Assembly (NCBI GenBank): GCA_001600415.1
Contig: BCJX01000013.1
Coordinates: forward strand, 936,116-1,000,115
DNA from: Pascua guehoae
Lineage: Eukaryota; Basidiomycota; Tremellomycetes; Trichosporonales; Trichosporonaceae
Direction: 5' to 3'
DNA length: 64,000 nucleotides
The translations under genes and the position numbers were made by a program. The first letter of the stretch is position 1. The number at the start of each line of letters is the position of its first letter. Positions 32,335-44,724 of this stretch are shown here, piece by piece. The notes beneath the pieces were generated by a model. That model had not been told where the DNA came from. It ran no database searches and was given only the letters and a program-made list of their open reading frames with translations.

Positions 32335-35300
32335 TCAGGAGGCGGTCCAATGACCACAACACGCGCCTGGAGTGTCAGCTACAGCCCGTAGAACGCTCAA
32401 CTCTTTGCTCACCTGCTTGAGGGTCGCGCCCCGTGTGGTACTATCCACACCCGCTTGGAGATTACCCAAGGTCTCTGCTGCGCCAAGCCCGAGTGGATCG
32501 TTCGGGAGCCAGATGATGCGCTGCGCGTCCTTGCTGGCCGGGTGGAAGAAGGCGTCGGGATCGTTGGCGTCGTCGTCGCTACCGCGGAACACACCAGGAC
32601 CGCCGGGCATGGCAAAATATTGCTGTTCGGGATCCTCGTCGTCCATCTGGCTCTCGACGTCTGGCTGCACGGCACGCTGGTTGACAATCGGCTTCAAGCG
32701 GCCCGAAGCCGACCACTGGCTCTTGCGGTTGCCCGCCGTGTTGTCGTACATGGCTTCAATCTTGCGTCCACGGTCCTCGGGCAGTTCGATCCACGAGTTG
32801 CGGTTCCCTCGGTTCGACGTTGCCACCTGGCCCTTGGACTCGTCCCAGGGAATCATGCCGCGGAGAGACTTGCGGCGCTCCTCCTTGCTGCTGGCCACGA
32901 CCGTACGGTCGCTGTCGTTGGTCGCGGTGCGGTGGAGGAACTTGTGGAACTGCAACGTCTCGCTCTTCTCCGAGATGGTAGCGAGCTTGCTTCCCCCCTC
33001 AATGTCACGGGTCCCGTGCGAGAGATGGGCGAGGGCTAGCGGAAGCGCGTCGTGGAGAGGGCTGTACATCTGGCTGATGGTGTAGTGCGAAGCAACCTGG
33101 TGGTGTCAATAAGAAGGACATCAATCGGTGTTACTCACAGTGATGAAGCCAAGGATACCAATCCCGGCCGCCTGGTAGTGGGCCGACCGGAGGAGGAACT
33201 GCGAGCACATGATGGCTTCTTGGACGTAAAGGCCAATGTAGAGCTGCTGCATTGCCTTTGGGAAGAAGAGGCCTCCCGAGTCGGATTGCTTGGGTTGGTC
33301 GTTGACCCAGATGTACAGGTACTTTGCGACCCAGTACGAAAGGACGATGAAGAGAGCTCCCACGCCGTTGGCCATTGGGGAAATGACCGAGAAGGAGAAA
33401 ACTGCAGAACGTCAGTCCCAGTTACCATCATTCCCTGTGGTAATACTCACTGATGCACATGAAGACTGTGTAGGGGGGGAATGCAGTGCCCCATTCGACA
33501 AACTGCATTCGGTAACGCGCGGTAAAGCTCTTGCGCGGTGTGCCACCGCCGATGATAACACGCAGGTAGTACTGCACCAACGGGCCGGGCTGGAGAAGCT
33601 GCACCGCAGTGGAAGTCAACTGCGTGAGCATCATGGTGAGGAAGAATGTCGAGGCAGCGGGGAGATTGTCGCCGAGCTTGTTCAAGATCGTCTTGGGCTC
33701 TTCAGAGACCTCGGTAAGGGACTTGTACAGGCCGTTCGAGAACGCCACAATGAGGAAATTGTGCTGGCGAGGTCAGCGAGGACTACTTGCAAGACGGGAG
33801 ACATGGCACTCACCACGACCAGGAAGCAAAAGTAGCGTGTCATGAGATCCAGCTCCGTCTCCTGCCAGCTGACCTTGCCCTCGAGCAGGCACAGCACGCG
33901 CAGGACAAGAGGGAGGAGCATGTTCATGACCGAGAGCATGCCGGGCGCAACCACACCAGTGATGAAGCCAGCAACAACCCGCTGGCTCAACGAGTCGCCA
34001 TTGAGCCAATGGAGCGCGGCCAAGTTGGGAAGTTTGCCGATGATGCCCTGGACCGTCGAGAGACCGGAAATGAAGATCATGGGGACCGACCAGCCGATGA
34101 TAATGGCAATGGTCAAGGCGTACGATATCATGCGGCGAACGTTGACCTCGTGGTCGCTCAGACTCATGTTGCTCCAAATGACGTTGCGCGGCGACTGTTC
34201 GATAAATCGCCGGTTCATGTGGTAAGGGTGGTGATACGTGACACACTGGCGGGCCATGTGTGCGGCAATCTGCTGGTTGAAATGGATAAAGGCCGAGCTG
34301 CGAGGATTGTAGTGTTCCTTGCCAACGCCGGGGGTACCAATGTCAATGGCGAGCTTCTTGCGCGACTCGTTCAACCTCGCAGTGGTCTCGGCAATCTCGC
34401 GGCGAGTCCAGTCGATCGTGTCCACCTTGCGGCCGACGCGGAACCACCTCATCCACGACGGGAACCACTTTGGCGCGACGCGCATCGTTGGGCGGTCGTT
34501 TTTGCTGACAATCTTGTCAATGATGGCCTTGTTGATCTTGCCCTTGGTCAGAGGAGGCATACGAAGCTCCTCCGGCACTGGCAGTCCCTTCTTCTCGCAA
34601 GCCTCGGCCTTCTTTTGGATTTTCGCGTATCGCTTCGTCGCTTTGCGGATAAGGAGGACTTGGGCGTCCTCGAGGCGGTTGCACGCGTCCAACCGATGTT
34701 CCCACAGCTCGGGCATCTCGCGGAGGTTGCGGTTGAGCCAGACCCGCTTAATGCCTCCGGGAAGGTAGGAGAACAGATTGGCAATCTCGACTTCGTCCAT
34801 GAACTGGTCGGGAATGTTTGTAACCAGCACAGTGTTCGCTTGGGCGAGACGCGAGTGCTGGGGCGAGGTGAGGTGGCGCTGGCGCACTTCCAGCCAGTGT
34901 TTCAACTCGCGGCTGATGAGCCACATGATCCAGACTGTACTTGTCAGTACCACAGACTGCAGCACGCATAGGAGATACTCACTGTTGAACACGTATGCCA
35001 TACACATGTGTGCCCAGAACCGCCTCTTAAAGTCCTTGTCCTTTGCGTCGGCAATGTTCATAAACGTGAGAGCGTCGAGCCAATTCTTGTTCGTCGCCGG
35101 ACCAAAGTAGTCGAGAGGGAAGAGGGTTGCCCATGAGAGGAACCAAATGGGGACGATGGCAATAACCATCAAGCGAAGAAAGCGTACAAAGACGTAAGGG
35201 TCGACGCCATTCTTTTCGAGAATCTCGGCAGGGTCGGCTTTGGTGTCAGTTGCCGTCTCTCTCGTCACAATAGCTTACAGGAAATGATCCTGTATACGGG

Positions 35301-35591
35301 ATCGAGAAAGTCCTTAGCAAAAGGTATGGCCTGCTTCTTGGTAGGTGGAATGTAGGTGCGAGGCTCGTAACTGGTGGTCAGCATTGCATTCTGGCATACG
35401 TTGCAACAACTTACACTGCCTTGAACCATCGGCGGATGACGAGGAAGACGATCACAAGACCTATGGAGACGGGGACGTTCACTGCCAGCGCAGTAATGAA
35501 CGTTCCCGAAGACGCGTTGAAAGCCTCTTCAGCAGCACTACTGGTCAGCACCAATCCCCACTCAACGAGATGGCAAGACTTACTATCCCAT
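32335..35591 (-). CDS. CSC1: CSC1/OSCA-type (DUF221) calcium-permeable stress-gated channel
   Basis: Exons on the minus strand: 35591-35584, 35540-35415, 35370-35279, 35237-34983, 34934-33814, 33763-33451, 33401-33139 and 33096-32335, encoding 979 residues. The first coding exon is only 8 nt (ATG GGA TA). A first TM segment (FITALAVNVPVSIGLVIVFLVI) precedes YEPRTYIPPTKK. Two more TM segments follow (VRFLRLMVIAIVPIWFL and the region near VWIMWLI). The cytosolic RNA-recognition-like domain runs from about NTVLVTNIPDQF to SSAFIHFNQQIAAHMA. The 7-TM block includes NVIWSNMSLSDHEVNVRR, ALTIAIIIGWSVPMIFISGLS and PPYTVFMCI. A Ser/Asp-rich cytosolic tail follows about residue 740. The family forms osmosensitive cation channels in the plasma membrane or ER. 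Confidence 0.92.
35584..35591 (-). other. 8-nt initial coding micro-exon of the channel gene
   Basis: The only ATG that joins in phase to the first transmembrane exon lies eight bases before a GTAAGT donor. The next exon begins at 35540 after CTGACCAG. The longer readthrough frame across this intron lacks an ATG. Confidence 0.65.
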
Positions 35592-36623
35592 GTTGGGAAC
35601 AGAGAGTGGAGGGGGTGGTGTGGTGGAATAGGTCGCGTAGCGAGTGGCAGCTTCTTAGCTGGCAAGAAATCGGAGGCAGAGAGTCGCCGAGATGCTTCTC
35701 TCGCCCCAGAAGGGTAAATGAAAGTAGTGGTGAGCGGTTGCGCTCGAAATGTGTGTCGAAAATCAAAAGGCTCAAAGCCTGGCTGGCAGGGCTGGTCGAA
35801 GAAGCAAAAGAAAGTAAAAAAGAGTCCAGCTCGAGCACGGCTCTGGAGAAGTCAGCAGATACTCATTGTCGCCTGCAAGGTTGCATTGGCGCTTTGGATG
35901 GTCGAACTCACCGTAGAAAAGAGTGACAAAGAATGAAAAACGTTGCAGTGGGTGAGCGATAGTGAAGAAGGACAAACGGGGGGGGAACGATCATGGAGGA
36001 CGAAGTGCATATATTACCTTGGCCAAGTTGTGGCTGGTAGAAGCGGTGTTGTATTCTGCTTCATACTCCTTGTTCTCCTTTACTTCAAACGTCAGAGATA
36101 TGTGGGACGAGGGGAATGAAAGAGAAGTGTTGCAGAAGAAACGACCAAGAGGGAAATGCGTGGGGTTTGCGGTGCATCTTGCAACATGAGACGCCAGGCA
36201 CCAAAGGGGGTATACCGTAGCAGGCAGGGGTGCCCACGCCCGCCACCACACAAGCACGCAGGCGATCAGGGCACGGACCCAATTGAGCCACGTGCGACTG
36301 ACCCCGGCTGGCCGGCTGGCCATCGGCCACTGGCGGCCGGCCACCGGCATCCACCCAGGTCCGATTCCCGCGCCCACGCAATCGCGCGCAGCTCTTGCCA
36401 CCTGGCAGCCGTCGGCCTCGGGTATGCCGTCATCGCTGTGCATCTGCATCGCTCGTCGCTCGTCGAACATCTTTTGAACTCTCCTTGCAGCCCCGTGTCG
36501 TTGGCGTTCCAGGTGTGCTTGAGCTCCTCCAACGCCCCCTTCCATACTCTACGTTATTACCAGAACCGACAAGACGACGCTCCCTGGTTCCGAAACGCTC
36601 CCCCGCCATCAAGCACCGCCGAG
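35592..36623. other. Divergent intergenic region, channel / ROG1-like lipase
   Basis: About 1 kb lies between divergent start codons. The left side is A/G-rich (a pyrimidine-rich leader for the channel on the minus strand). A GGCTGGCCGGC-type palindrome-rich patch lies at 36306-36345. No gene is supported. Confidence 0.55.
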
Positions 36624-38590
36624 ATGTCGGTGTCGTTGTCGACCTCCTCCCCCGAGCTGCCGTTGACCGCTGAGGATACCGTGATTCCGGCGGATGAAAC
36701 ACCAACATCCACCCCCGTCGCAGAAGACGCAGCTGGCACCGCCTCCGCTCGGGAGCAGACTCCGATCGACACGCATCTCGTCCTCCTGCTGCATGGGCTG
36801 TACGGATCGCCAGCCAACCTCTGGTGTCTGGAGGAGGAGGCCCGCGCCGCCCATGAGGCGGGATGCTGTGGTGGCGAGATTGCAATCTTGAACGCCAAGA
36901 GCTATGCTGGAGCACGGACGTGGGACGGCATCGACGTGAATGCCGACCGGGCGGCAGACGAGGTGAGTGACCTTTCTATTCAGCCCGGGGCGTTCCATCG
37001 CCACCGTTTGTTCTGTGTCTTCGGTATGGCTCATCCTAACGACACCAGTTGGACGAGGAGATTGCGCGGCTCGAGGCCGAGGGCAAGCGGGTGACGACGT
37101 TCAGTATTGTGAGTGACTTGACTTGAGGCCCCCAACCCGCGAATGAGAAACTCATGGCACACAGATGGGCTACTCACTCGGCGGCCTCATTGCCCGTGCG
37201 CTCGTCGGTCAGCTGCATGCGCGCACACCGTCCTTCTTCACCCGCTACCGTCCTGTCAACTTTAGCTCAATTGCGACACCCCACCTTGGTGTGTTACGAT
37301 ATGGCTCATGGCAGAATACGTGGATTGTACACGGTGTTGGCCGCCGCTTATTCTCCCGAACGGGGCAACAGCTATACTGTCTCGATCATGGGGACGGTGT
37401 CCTGCTCCGCCAGCTGGCTGACCCTGGTACGTTGAACGAGGAGGATATCGTGCGCAACCAATACCCCGTACTGATCCTCTCAAGACAAGATCTACCACCG
37501 CGCGCTTTCCCTGTTCCCGACAGTGACAGTGTTCGCCAACGGTGTCAACGACCTGACAGTGCCGTACCCGACGGCGGCCATCGCCTCGCACGACCCATTC
37601 GTGCAGAACGACCACGTGCATGTTGAGCTGGAAGACTGTGTTGTGTGCCGATACTATGAAGCGGAGACGGATGACGAAGAGGTAGACGATATTCTCGTGC
37701 CGGGCACGCCAGCGCCAGAGCGGCCCCCGAGCGTGCGCCGCTCACGAGCTCTTGTACCCAAAGACAGACCGGTGCTGCCGCCCATCTTCTACACCAACTG
37801 GCGTGGGCCCTTCCGATACGCCCTCTTCCCGCTCATTCCGTTTCTGGTGCCGATCCTCATCACTTTTGTGTATGTCGTGCGAGCTTTGTGAATGGGGACG
37901 AGAGAAACTGACTCGTCCAGCGCTCTTACATTCATGTTCCACACTTTTAAATCGTGAGTCTACCACTGGTGCGGAGTTGACGCCAGTGCCCAGAGGATCC
38001 GGCTGCACCACTCGGACGGACGGCGCCGTGTCATTAACAGCATTGAGGAGGCGCTGCACCCTTCCAATAGGGACTCTTCACTGGACACTCCCCGAGACAC
38101 TCCACACGACACGCCACAGGACACTCCCCGAGACACACCGCCTGGAACGCCTCCGGCTCCGATGCTCGAGGGCGAGGTCGAACCGACATCGTCTGGGGCA
38201 GCTACACCCGTCGCGTCGTCTGTGCCGACGGCCGGGGCGTCGCAGCCACTCTTAAGCCCAGAGCAGCACGAAATGATCAATCACCTGTCGACAATCCCGC
38301 AGCTCGAGCGTGTCGTCGCGTGGTTCCCGACCGCGTTCAATGCCCACGCAGTCATTATCGCGCGCAACGCGCGGCGACCCAACTGGGCGTTTCAGATGGA
38401 GGGGCGCAAAGTCGTGCGGATCTGGGCGCGCAAGGTTGCCGCTGCTGCGGGAGGGCAGTTCGAGCCGGAAGAAGGCCGAGGGGTTGAGGAGAACGGAGAG
38501 GCAAATGGAGAGGTCGAAGAGGCAGGTGGCGAAGACGCGATTGCGGTGCCGGCTGCAGATGGCGTACGACGACGTAGAGTGTACGCGTAG
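36624..38590 (+). CDS. DUF676/ROG1-type serine lipase, membrane-associated
   Basis: Exons 36624-36962, 37049-37108, 37165-37426, 37485-37869, 37921-37953 and 37987-38590 encode 560 residues. LVLLLHGLYGSPANLW is the oxyanion-hole strand. GYSLGGLIAR holds the nucleophile Ser137, ATPHLGVL follows as usual for ROG1-like enzymes, and NGVNDLTVPY carries the likely acid, with the His expected in the DHVHVE segment. A hydrophobic segment (about 330-352, spanning two exons) predicts membrane anchoring. After it comes a cytosolic tail with five DTPx repeats at about 393-411 and a helix RVVAWFPTAFNAHAVIIARNARR near the end. The family includes ROG1 and related yeast lipases of lipid-droplet or phospholipid turnover. 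The substrate is unknown. Confidence 0.85.
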
Positions 38591-38961
38591 ATTTATGCTA
38601 CATCTTATTTCTTGTGGGTGCCGTTGGGCATATGCGGAGTCTCTGGAGCTGGTATGGTTGATACTATGCCGATGAGTTCACATGGAGCGATAGATGAGAG
38701 CCACACTGAGTGTTGATAAAGATGAGACCGTGGTGTCTGTGGTGGTCGACGCTCGAGACACGAACAATGTCATCGTTGTGAGGCATGGACAAAAATGACA
38801 GCCAAACGGGGACGAGCTCGTCTGACAGCACAAATAACGCGATGAGATGACGGTGAGGTCGAGTCCAGTGCCGAGTAGACGGAGAAGAAGACGTAGAGCT
38901 GCCGACGAACATACATACGGAATACGCTGATGGCATAGCTGCTTTGCGAGAAGAGTGTTCT
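38591..38961. other. Convergent intergenic spacer
   Basis: 370 bp lie between two stop codons. Nothing recognised. Confidence 0.6.
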
Positions 38962-40562
38962 TCAGTCAGTGAGCACAGGGCGCCCCTCGTGAACAGCAGT
39001 AGACAAGGTCCATATTCGAGGTGTATTATATACTGTAGAGTGCGTGCTGGACAATGTCTTTGACGATGTTATAATTGCACGTACAGGCGAGTACATACGG
39101 AATATCAGGCTGTCAACGTGGAACACATCACGGCTTGGCCGGCGTGCTAGACGAAGAAACAGGATGGACGAGACGAGCACCCAAACGCACGCCTCGGACA
39201 CGTCGAGTAGGCCTGCACCCGAGGATTGCGTAGGTGCGTCCCCAGCCATGGCGCTGAGCGTAGCGCTCCCGGTCCCAGCGATCGGAGCGCTGCCTGTCCC
39301 TGTCGCAGTCGCAGTCGGAGCGTTACCTGTCCCTGTGGCAGTCGCAGCGGCGGATGGACCACTCGCAGCAGCCGTGGCGTCGCCACCCTCGGACGAGTCG
39401 AATGCGCTACCGAGGTTGATGGCATCCAAGTCGTCGGCATTGGAAAAGACTACAATGTCATTGATCTGGCCCCAGGACTCGCCGCCGTCTTGCCTCTTGT
39501 CGAGGACAACAAGCGGAAAGTCCCAGGTGAGCGTAACCGACTCGGTGACCGGGCCCGTCTTGACTGATCGCTTCCACTTGTACGTGACTGTGCAGCCCGT
39601 GTCAGTTCCGGCGCCGCCGGTCGGACCCGTGGGGGCCGCCATCGACATGACGTCGGCGGATACGTCCACTCCTCCCATCGAGATTTTGAGCTTGCCGTTT
39701 GACGAGTAGGTCTGCGACACTGTGATGCCCGCGACATCGACTGCCATATTTAGTCGCAGCTAAGAAAATTGCAAGTACGGTACTCACCTGCCAAGTCTAT
39801 TTTCATGGTCGCGCCGGTCACATTGGTCCTCTGGCCCAGCTTTTCTGGATTGCACGAGACGGTCTGCTCCCACTTGTCCGTGAGCTCTACCTCGGTGCCG
39901 AGGTCGAGGCTGCGCCACTTCTTTGACCGAGTGGTGACTGCCGACAAGCTCGGCGAGCCACCGACGGGAACGGTCCCTGTAATCTGGGCCCCAATTGAGG
40001 TTTGGATACCCATTGGGACTTCTGCAGGTCAGAAAATATGGGACCGAGTCGTGCTCACCCGTAGCCGCCATGATCGAACTAAAGTCGCTCCGCGTCATGA
40101 GCGAGCTGAGCAAGCTGTTGAGCGCGTCTAGGTCGCCGCTTTGTATGGCGCTACGCGCTGAGAGTTAACACAACCCGCGCTTGGGTACTTACAGCCCCTG
40201 CACTGCTCCTCTGTCGCAAACGGGGGGCAGCAGATCATACCGTCAATGCACTTGTCGCTGGTAGCACACGCTCCGCCAGCTAAAGTTAGCATGGTCTGTC
40301 CAGTAGACGCATGCCACTCACTTCCACAGCAGAAGAAGCCTGGGGGCGCACACCACTCGCCCCCACAGCTCTCGTAGATGGGGGAGCCGGCACAAGTCCA
40401 GGACTGCCGCGCGAGGTGGGCGGCGCGGATGTTTGGAGCGCGATTGCCGATCTTGAAGTGCAAGAGCTCGGTAGGCCCCGTGGAAATGGCGAGGGTGCTG
40501 GTGAGTGTCGCCGCCACGACGAGCACTGCCGTCCATGAGGTGAAACTGAATGTGGATGCCAT
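38962..40562 (-). CDS. Secreted cysteine-rich protein with low-complexity stalk and C-terminal hydrophobic segment
   Basis: Exons on the minus strand: 40562-40322, 40279-40193, 40157-40059, 40021-39788 and 39740-38962, encoding 479 residues. An N-terminal signal peptide (about 1-25, VLVVAATLTSTLA core) is followed by a compact domain with ten cysteines between about residues 52 and 107, including two CC pairs (FFCCG and MICCPP). A beta-rich region follows (WRSLDLGTEVELTDKWEQTVSC; ITVSQTYSSNGKLKISMGG; VTLTWDFPLVVL). Then comes an Ala/Thr/Gly/Ser stalk with ATATGTG repeats and a hydrophobic ACVWVLVSSILFLRL segment. The layout looks like a cell-wall or GPI-type surface protein. However, about 70 residues follow the hydrophobic segment, so it may be a single-pass membrane protein, or the last part is mis-spliced. 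No family recognised. Confidence 0.7.
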
Positions 40563-41174
40563 GTTTAGTGAGCTTGAAGGAGCGCATCAGAAGTAAGAAG
40601 AGGGGGGTGGAAATCCTACACCGCCTCTTTATGTGCTGTGCTGTACATCTTATCCTGTGCATCGGATGGGGAAGGGACCCAAGACAAAGTCGGCGTTGTG
40701 TTGGCTGTTTCTGTCGCGCTAATAGAGTTCGCCTCGTCTCGTGACTCATCGCAGGCACTATTCCCGCAGGAACAGTAGGAATGAGACACATGCTGTATCT
40801 TACCCTTCGCGTCTTCCATTCCTTGCCAGTGTAAACAGCAGTTGTCTCGCGCCCTCGTGGCATAGCGGCGTTGCCAGCAGAGTGGTATCGAGGCGAGGCT
40901 GGGCCACAGATCGACACCACAACGTAAGGGAGCACGGACTATGTCTTTGACTCGCTCTATAACCAAGCTGCATGGATACCATGCCAAGAATTAAATCCTT
41001 CCTCGGACGTGAGGCGCACGCGCACGGACCCAAGTGATCTGCAGGTTTCAGGCACAAAGCTGAAACGCGGAAGCAATGTGGTCAACAACAACAATCATGA
41101 TGCGGTGCAGTCGCTCTCCTCGTCGTCACGTTGCCCATTCTCTCAGTTTTACACGGATTGGACGACGCTCAGCC
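40563..41174. other. Divergent promoter region, secreted protein / F-box gene
   Basis: About 600 bp lie between divergent starts. No clear element or gene is seen. Confidence 0.5.
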
Positions 41175-42926
41175 ATGGAAGACATACACATGGCGGATGC
41201 TACCGTTGGCATCCTGTCTCTTCCTGGAGAGGTAAATACCACTCGGTGGCGCACCTGCTGACTGCCAGCTTCTCCTCGAGATCCTCATTGAGGCATCGCT
41301 CGACGAGCTCGAGGTACTCGGACGCGTGGCACGTACGTGCCGGGCACTCCACGAATTCATCAACGTGCGCATACATACATCCTGATCTAGTTGAGATTCT
41401 GACACGCCCAGTTGAATGAAGACCAGACGCTGTGGCGGGTCATCCACCACTCCAAGTACGACAACCCGCGGCTGGCGGGGGCATTCTTCGTGGCCCGCAG
41501 CGAGGATGCGTACGACTGGAAGAAGCGCGTGATTGACCGTGACTGGGCCACGCGGTACTTGACTGCTCGACAGGTTCCGTACAAGTCGCGGCGTCAGGTT
41601 CGCTCGCGTGTGGCGCAGCGGGACCCAACAAAGGGTGCAGACTTTACCATGGAGCATGTGAGTGAGCGACGTGGAGGCATGCATGCACTGCACGCTGTGA
41701 GATCTAAATGTTAATGAAACGCAGGTTATGGAGGTGACGCCACGGATCTGCCAGACGGTGTTGGACATGTACATCGACCTCCCGCCGCTTGGCGCTCCGT
41801 CTCTCAACGAGCCGATTCTCCAGTCCATCCTCAAGCACGACTCGTTTGCCTTCATGTGCTGCCACGCCTGGGACGAGGATGCGCATCACCAAGCCATGGC
41901 CCTGTTTGCACCCACCAAGGCATTCATGTTTGAGATGGAGGCCAGGATGGAGGTGAGGGAGCCGTGGGAAAACTTCCGGCTCTTCCACCAGGGCACACGC
42001 CACCCGGTCGTCGCGTCGTGCCCGAAAGACCAGACATACTGGTTTGGTGTCAATACGGATGTTTGGTTTGCAGGTGAGTGTGCATTACTGTACAGAGCTG
42101 ACATGCCTGTAGAAGACGAGTTTGGGCGTACTGTAGACGGGAGAATCTGGCCCTACTCTCGCAGCGGCGACCTAGAGTCCGTCCGTGGTCCCGGCATCCT
42201 AGGCCTCGAACGCCCACTCCACCTCAGTCCCGCCGAGTGCTGGGACTGGGCCCAAGTCCTTGGCGACTGGTACTGTGTTTCCACCCATGAGAGTGCGGTA
42301 CGTCCGCAACCCCAGGTGCAACGCGTCTTTGAGCGGCACACCATCATGCACCTCTTCCCAGCCGCCAGCATTGCGGCCATACGCGAGGCATTCGCCACGC
42401 ACCTGGGTCTCAGGAAGCAAATCTGGGTCGACTTTGCCAAAATCGTGCCCGCCTCCGGGGTTGCATCACTGCCCCCGCTCTTCTTTTACGGCTACAGCAA
42501 GAAAAAGGTCCATGGCCGCCCCCCAATGTTCATCTCGGGTGCCGTCCAGCTCACGAACGACTCGCCACCCCAGCTCCGGTGGGACATGGCGCTTCACGAC
42601 TTTCGGCAGCCTGACAACACCACGATCAAGCTGTTCCAGGGCATCCAGCTCGGTGGCCGCGGTTCAAAGCGTGGTGTCTATGGCGTGCGTAGGAGTGCTC
42701 TTCTTGGTCTGTTGTTGGTGGCGCTGATGAATAGGCATGGAGATTCGGAAAAATACGCAGCAAGAGCCGACCAAACTTCCAGCGCAAGACGGACGGGATG
42801 ATGTGGTTTTGCAAGGTGCGTGGCAGGTGTCTGTGTCGCTGACGGCCTTAGATACCGCCTGACGTGAACTTTTCCAGCGATGACGACGAGGACGAAGACG
42901 ATGAAGATGACGAAGATGACGATTGA
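41175..42926 (+). CDS. F-box protein with acidic C-terminal tail
   Basis: Exons 41175-41231, 41269-41364, 41412-41657, 41725-42073, 42113-42684, 42735-42815 and 42852-42926 encode 491 residues. Residues 15-52 form an F-box: ILSLPGE then LLLEILIEASLDELEVLGRVARTCRALHEFI. F-box proteins bring substrates to SCF ubiquitin ligases through Skp1. The rest (about 55-465) is rich in Trp and aromatic residues, including DEDQTLWRVIHHSKYDNPRL-like text and HDSFAFMCCHAWDED, and shows no LRR, WD40 or Kelch repeats. The protein ends with 18 nearly all Asp/Glu residues. Large basidiomycete F-box families with unknown partner domains are common, and this fits one. Confidence 0.8.
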
Positions 42927-43910
42927 GGCGGTTGGGGATGGTGCTTGCAGAGTGGAGCACCGACCATTGCAGTAGCAGTCTCTGTTGAGCTATGACACTT
43001 GCCTATGTTGGCTCGATGGCGTGTGTTGTGTGAATCTTGGCATTCAAGTGCTGTTCAGAGCCAGGCGGCTGACAGAGCACCATGGTCTGTGTCTGGGGAC
43101 GCGCTGCGAGCAACATCGGTGTTCCGCAGACACATCTGTACCTGTGGCTGGATATGGATCGCCTAAACAGACATCGTCTCGATGGACGGGCCATGTTCGA
43201 AAAAAAGGTTGCGGCCGTGCAGTGATCGTGCCTGCAGATGAGTGGCCGGCTGAGTACTAGAGTGGTCAGCTGACCACTTTGTGGTCAACAATGCAATGAC
43301 CGATCGCGCACAGTGCGACACCACAGCTGCAGGCAGCAGCCAAAGGCTTGGCGCCCCACGTCCGATCTGGACGGCTGGTATGGCTGGCAATCTGTGTCGG
43401 ACATCGCCTACAAGTATGTGGCGAGTGGCAACGCCACAACAGTAGCGGTCTTCGCCACTTTGGGGATTTTGCAAGGTGGCCAGCGAGAACAGAATGCATG
43501 CAGTACAGGATAGCAACAGGCGCCAGTGTATGGCGTGGGGGAATGATGTACAGATGCAATGCGAGGATGCAATGCGAGGGCGATCGTGCAGGGGCGAGAC
43601 CCCGGGGGGTCGGGAGTGAATGGGTGGTACGCGGCGCGCAAGGTGTGGGGGTGGGGTGACCGTGTCGACGGCTGCTGGGGGACCGTCGCCGGAGGGCAGG
43701 GGGCGAGGGGCGGGGAGGACGCGCCGCTGCGCGCAACGCCGCTGCTGTCGCCTGGTGCCGGGTCGGGCGCGCCGAGGGGGTGGAGCGGGGAGTAATGTCC
43801 GTCTGGAGTGCGTACGTCGTGAGTGGTACGTGCACCGCGGCCTCGTGTGCCGTGGTGGGTGGTTTATGCGAGACCCGCTCAGCTCGAGGCGAGGGATCGA
43901 GCGCGCCCCC
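42927..43910. other. Convergent intergenic region
   Basis: About 1 kb lies between the F-box stop and the stop of the small minus-strand gene. ORFs overlap on both strands in Pro/Arg-rich sequence. No gene is supported. Confidence 0.55.
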
Positions 43911-44724
43911 TCAGATGAGGTGGTGGAGTTTGGGGTCACGACTAGGGTCGAAGTGGCGTGTGGGGAGCGAGGGTGGGGCGGGGGCGTCACCGGCGCTCGC
44001 GCGGCGGAGGGAGAGGGGCCGCGTGAGGCTCAGGAGCGACAGGAGGGGCCCGCGATGGGAGACGGCAGCCGCTTGGTTCTGCGTGTGCGCGGCAGCAGCC
44101 TGCGACGCCTGCATTTGTTGTGCGGACGCGGCTTGTGTCATGGCGGCTATGGGTTAGCGGGGGCTGGAGAGACGGGGGGAGCGGGGGTAGCGGAGGCGAT
44201 GGGGCCGGGGTGCGGTGTGGAGTTGACAGTGCGTGCTCGCTGGGGCACGCTGTGCGCCCCACAGGTAGGTCACGAGGCGCGTGGGGCCCGTCTGTGCGGG
44301 CGGGCACGGGCACGATCGTGCTGTGGAACACATGGAACGTGGGAGTGGTGTGGTGTGGGGTTGGGTGGAGTGCGAGTGGAGTGGCATGAGGCAAATTCAT
44401 TTTGCCACGCTGTGGCACGCGGGGTCTGGTGGCCATTTCGATCGCGAGCTCGCTGTGCGACGCCGTCGCTGCAGTAGAGAGACGATGATGGGGAGAGAGG
44501 GATAATACAGAGCAACATGGTGTCGCTCGTGTTGGAATGGAGAATTCTTACTCACCAGTCTCGGATTTGTCGAGCGGGCGGTCCTCGCGGCAGAACGGGT
44601 GGGTGCCACTCTCAAAGTTTGCGAGGAGAGCGTTCACGCGCTCCTGGACGGGCGACGAGGCCGGGGACGTCGAGGGCGACGACATGGGGCTCGAATGTCT
44701 GGAAGAGGTGGGAATGGGCAGCAT
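43911..44724 (-). CDS. Small unknown protein (134 aa)
   Basis: Two exons, 44724-44556 and 44146-43911, join in phase at a GTGAGT donor and a CTAACCCATAG acceptor. The first exon is Ser/Pro-rich, then has a helical segment VQERVNALLANFESGTHPFC. The second has a Gln/Ala stretch, a hydrophobic/basic LLSLLSLTRPLSLRRAS piece and ends PTRHFDPSRDPKLHHLI. There is no signal peptide. A TTATTTAA element lies about 110 nt upstream of the ATG and could be the TATA box. The intron (409 nt) is long and GT/G-rich on the plus strand. I recognise no family; the two patterned segments and clean splice sites argue for a real gene. Confidence 0.5.
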
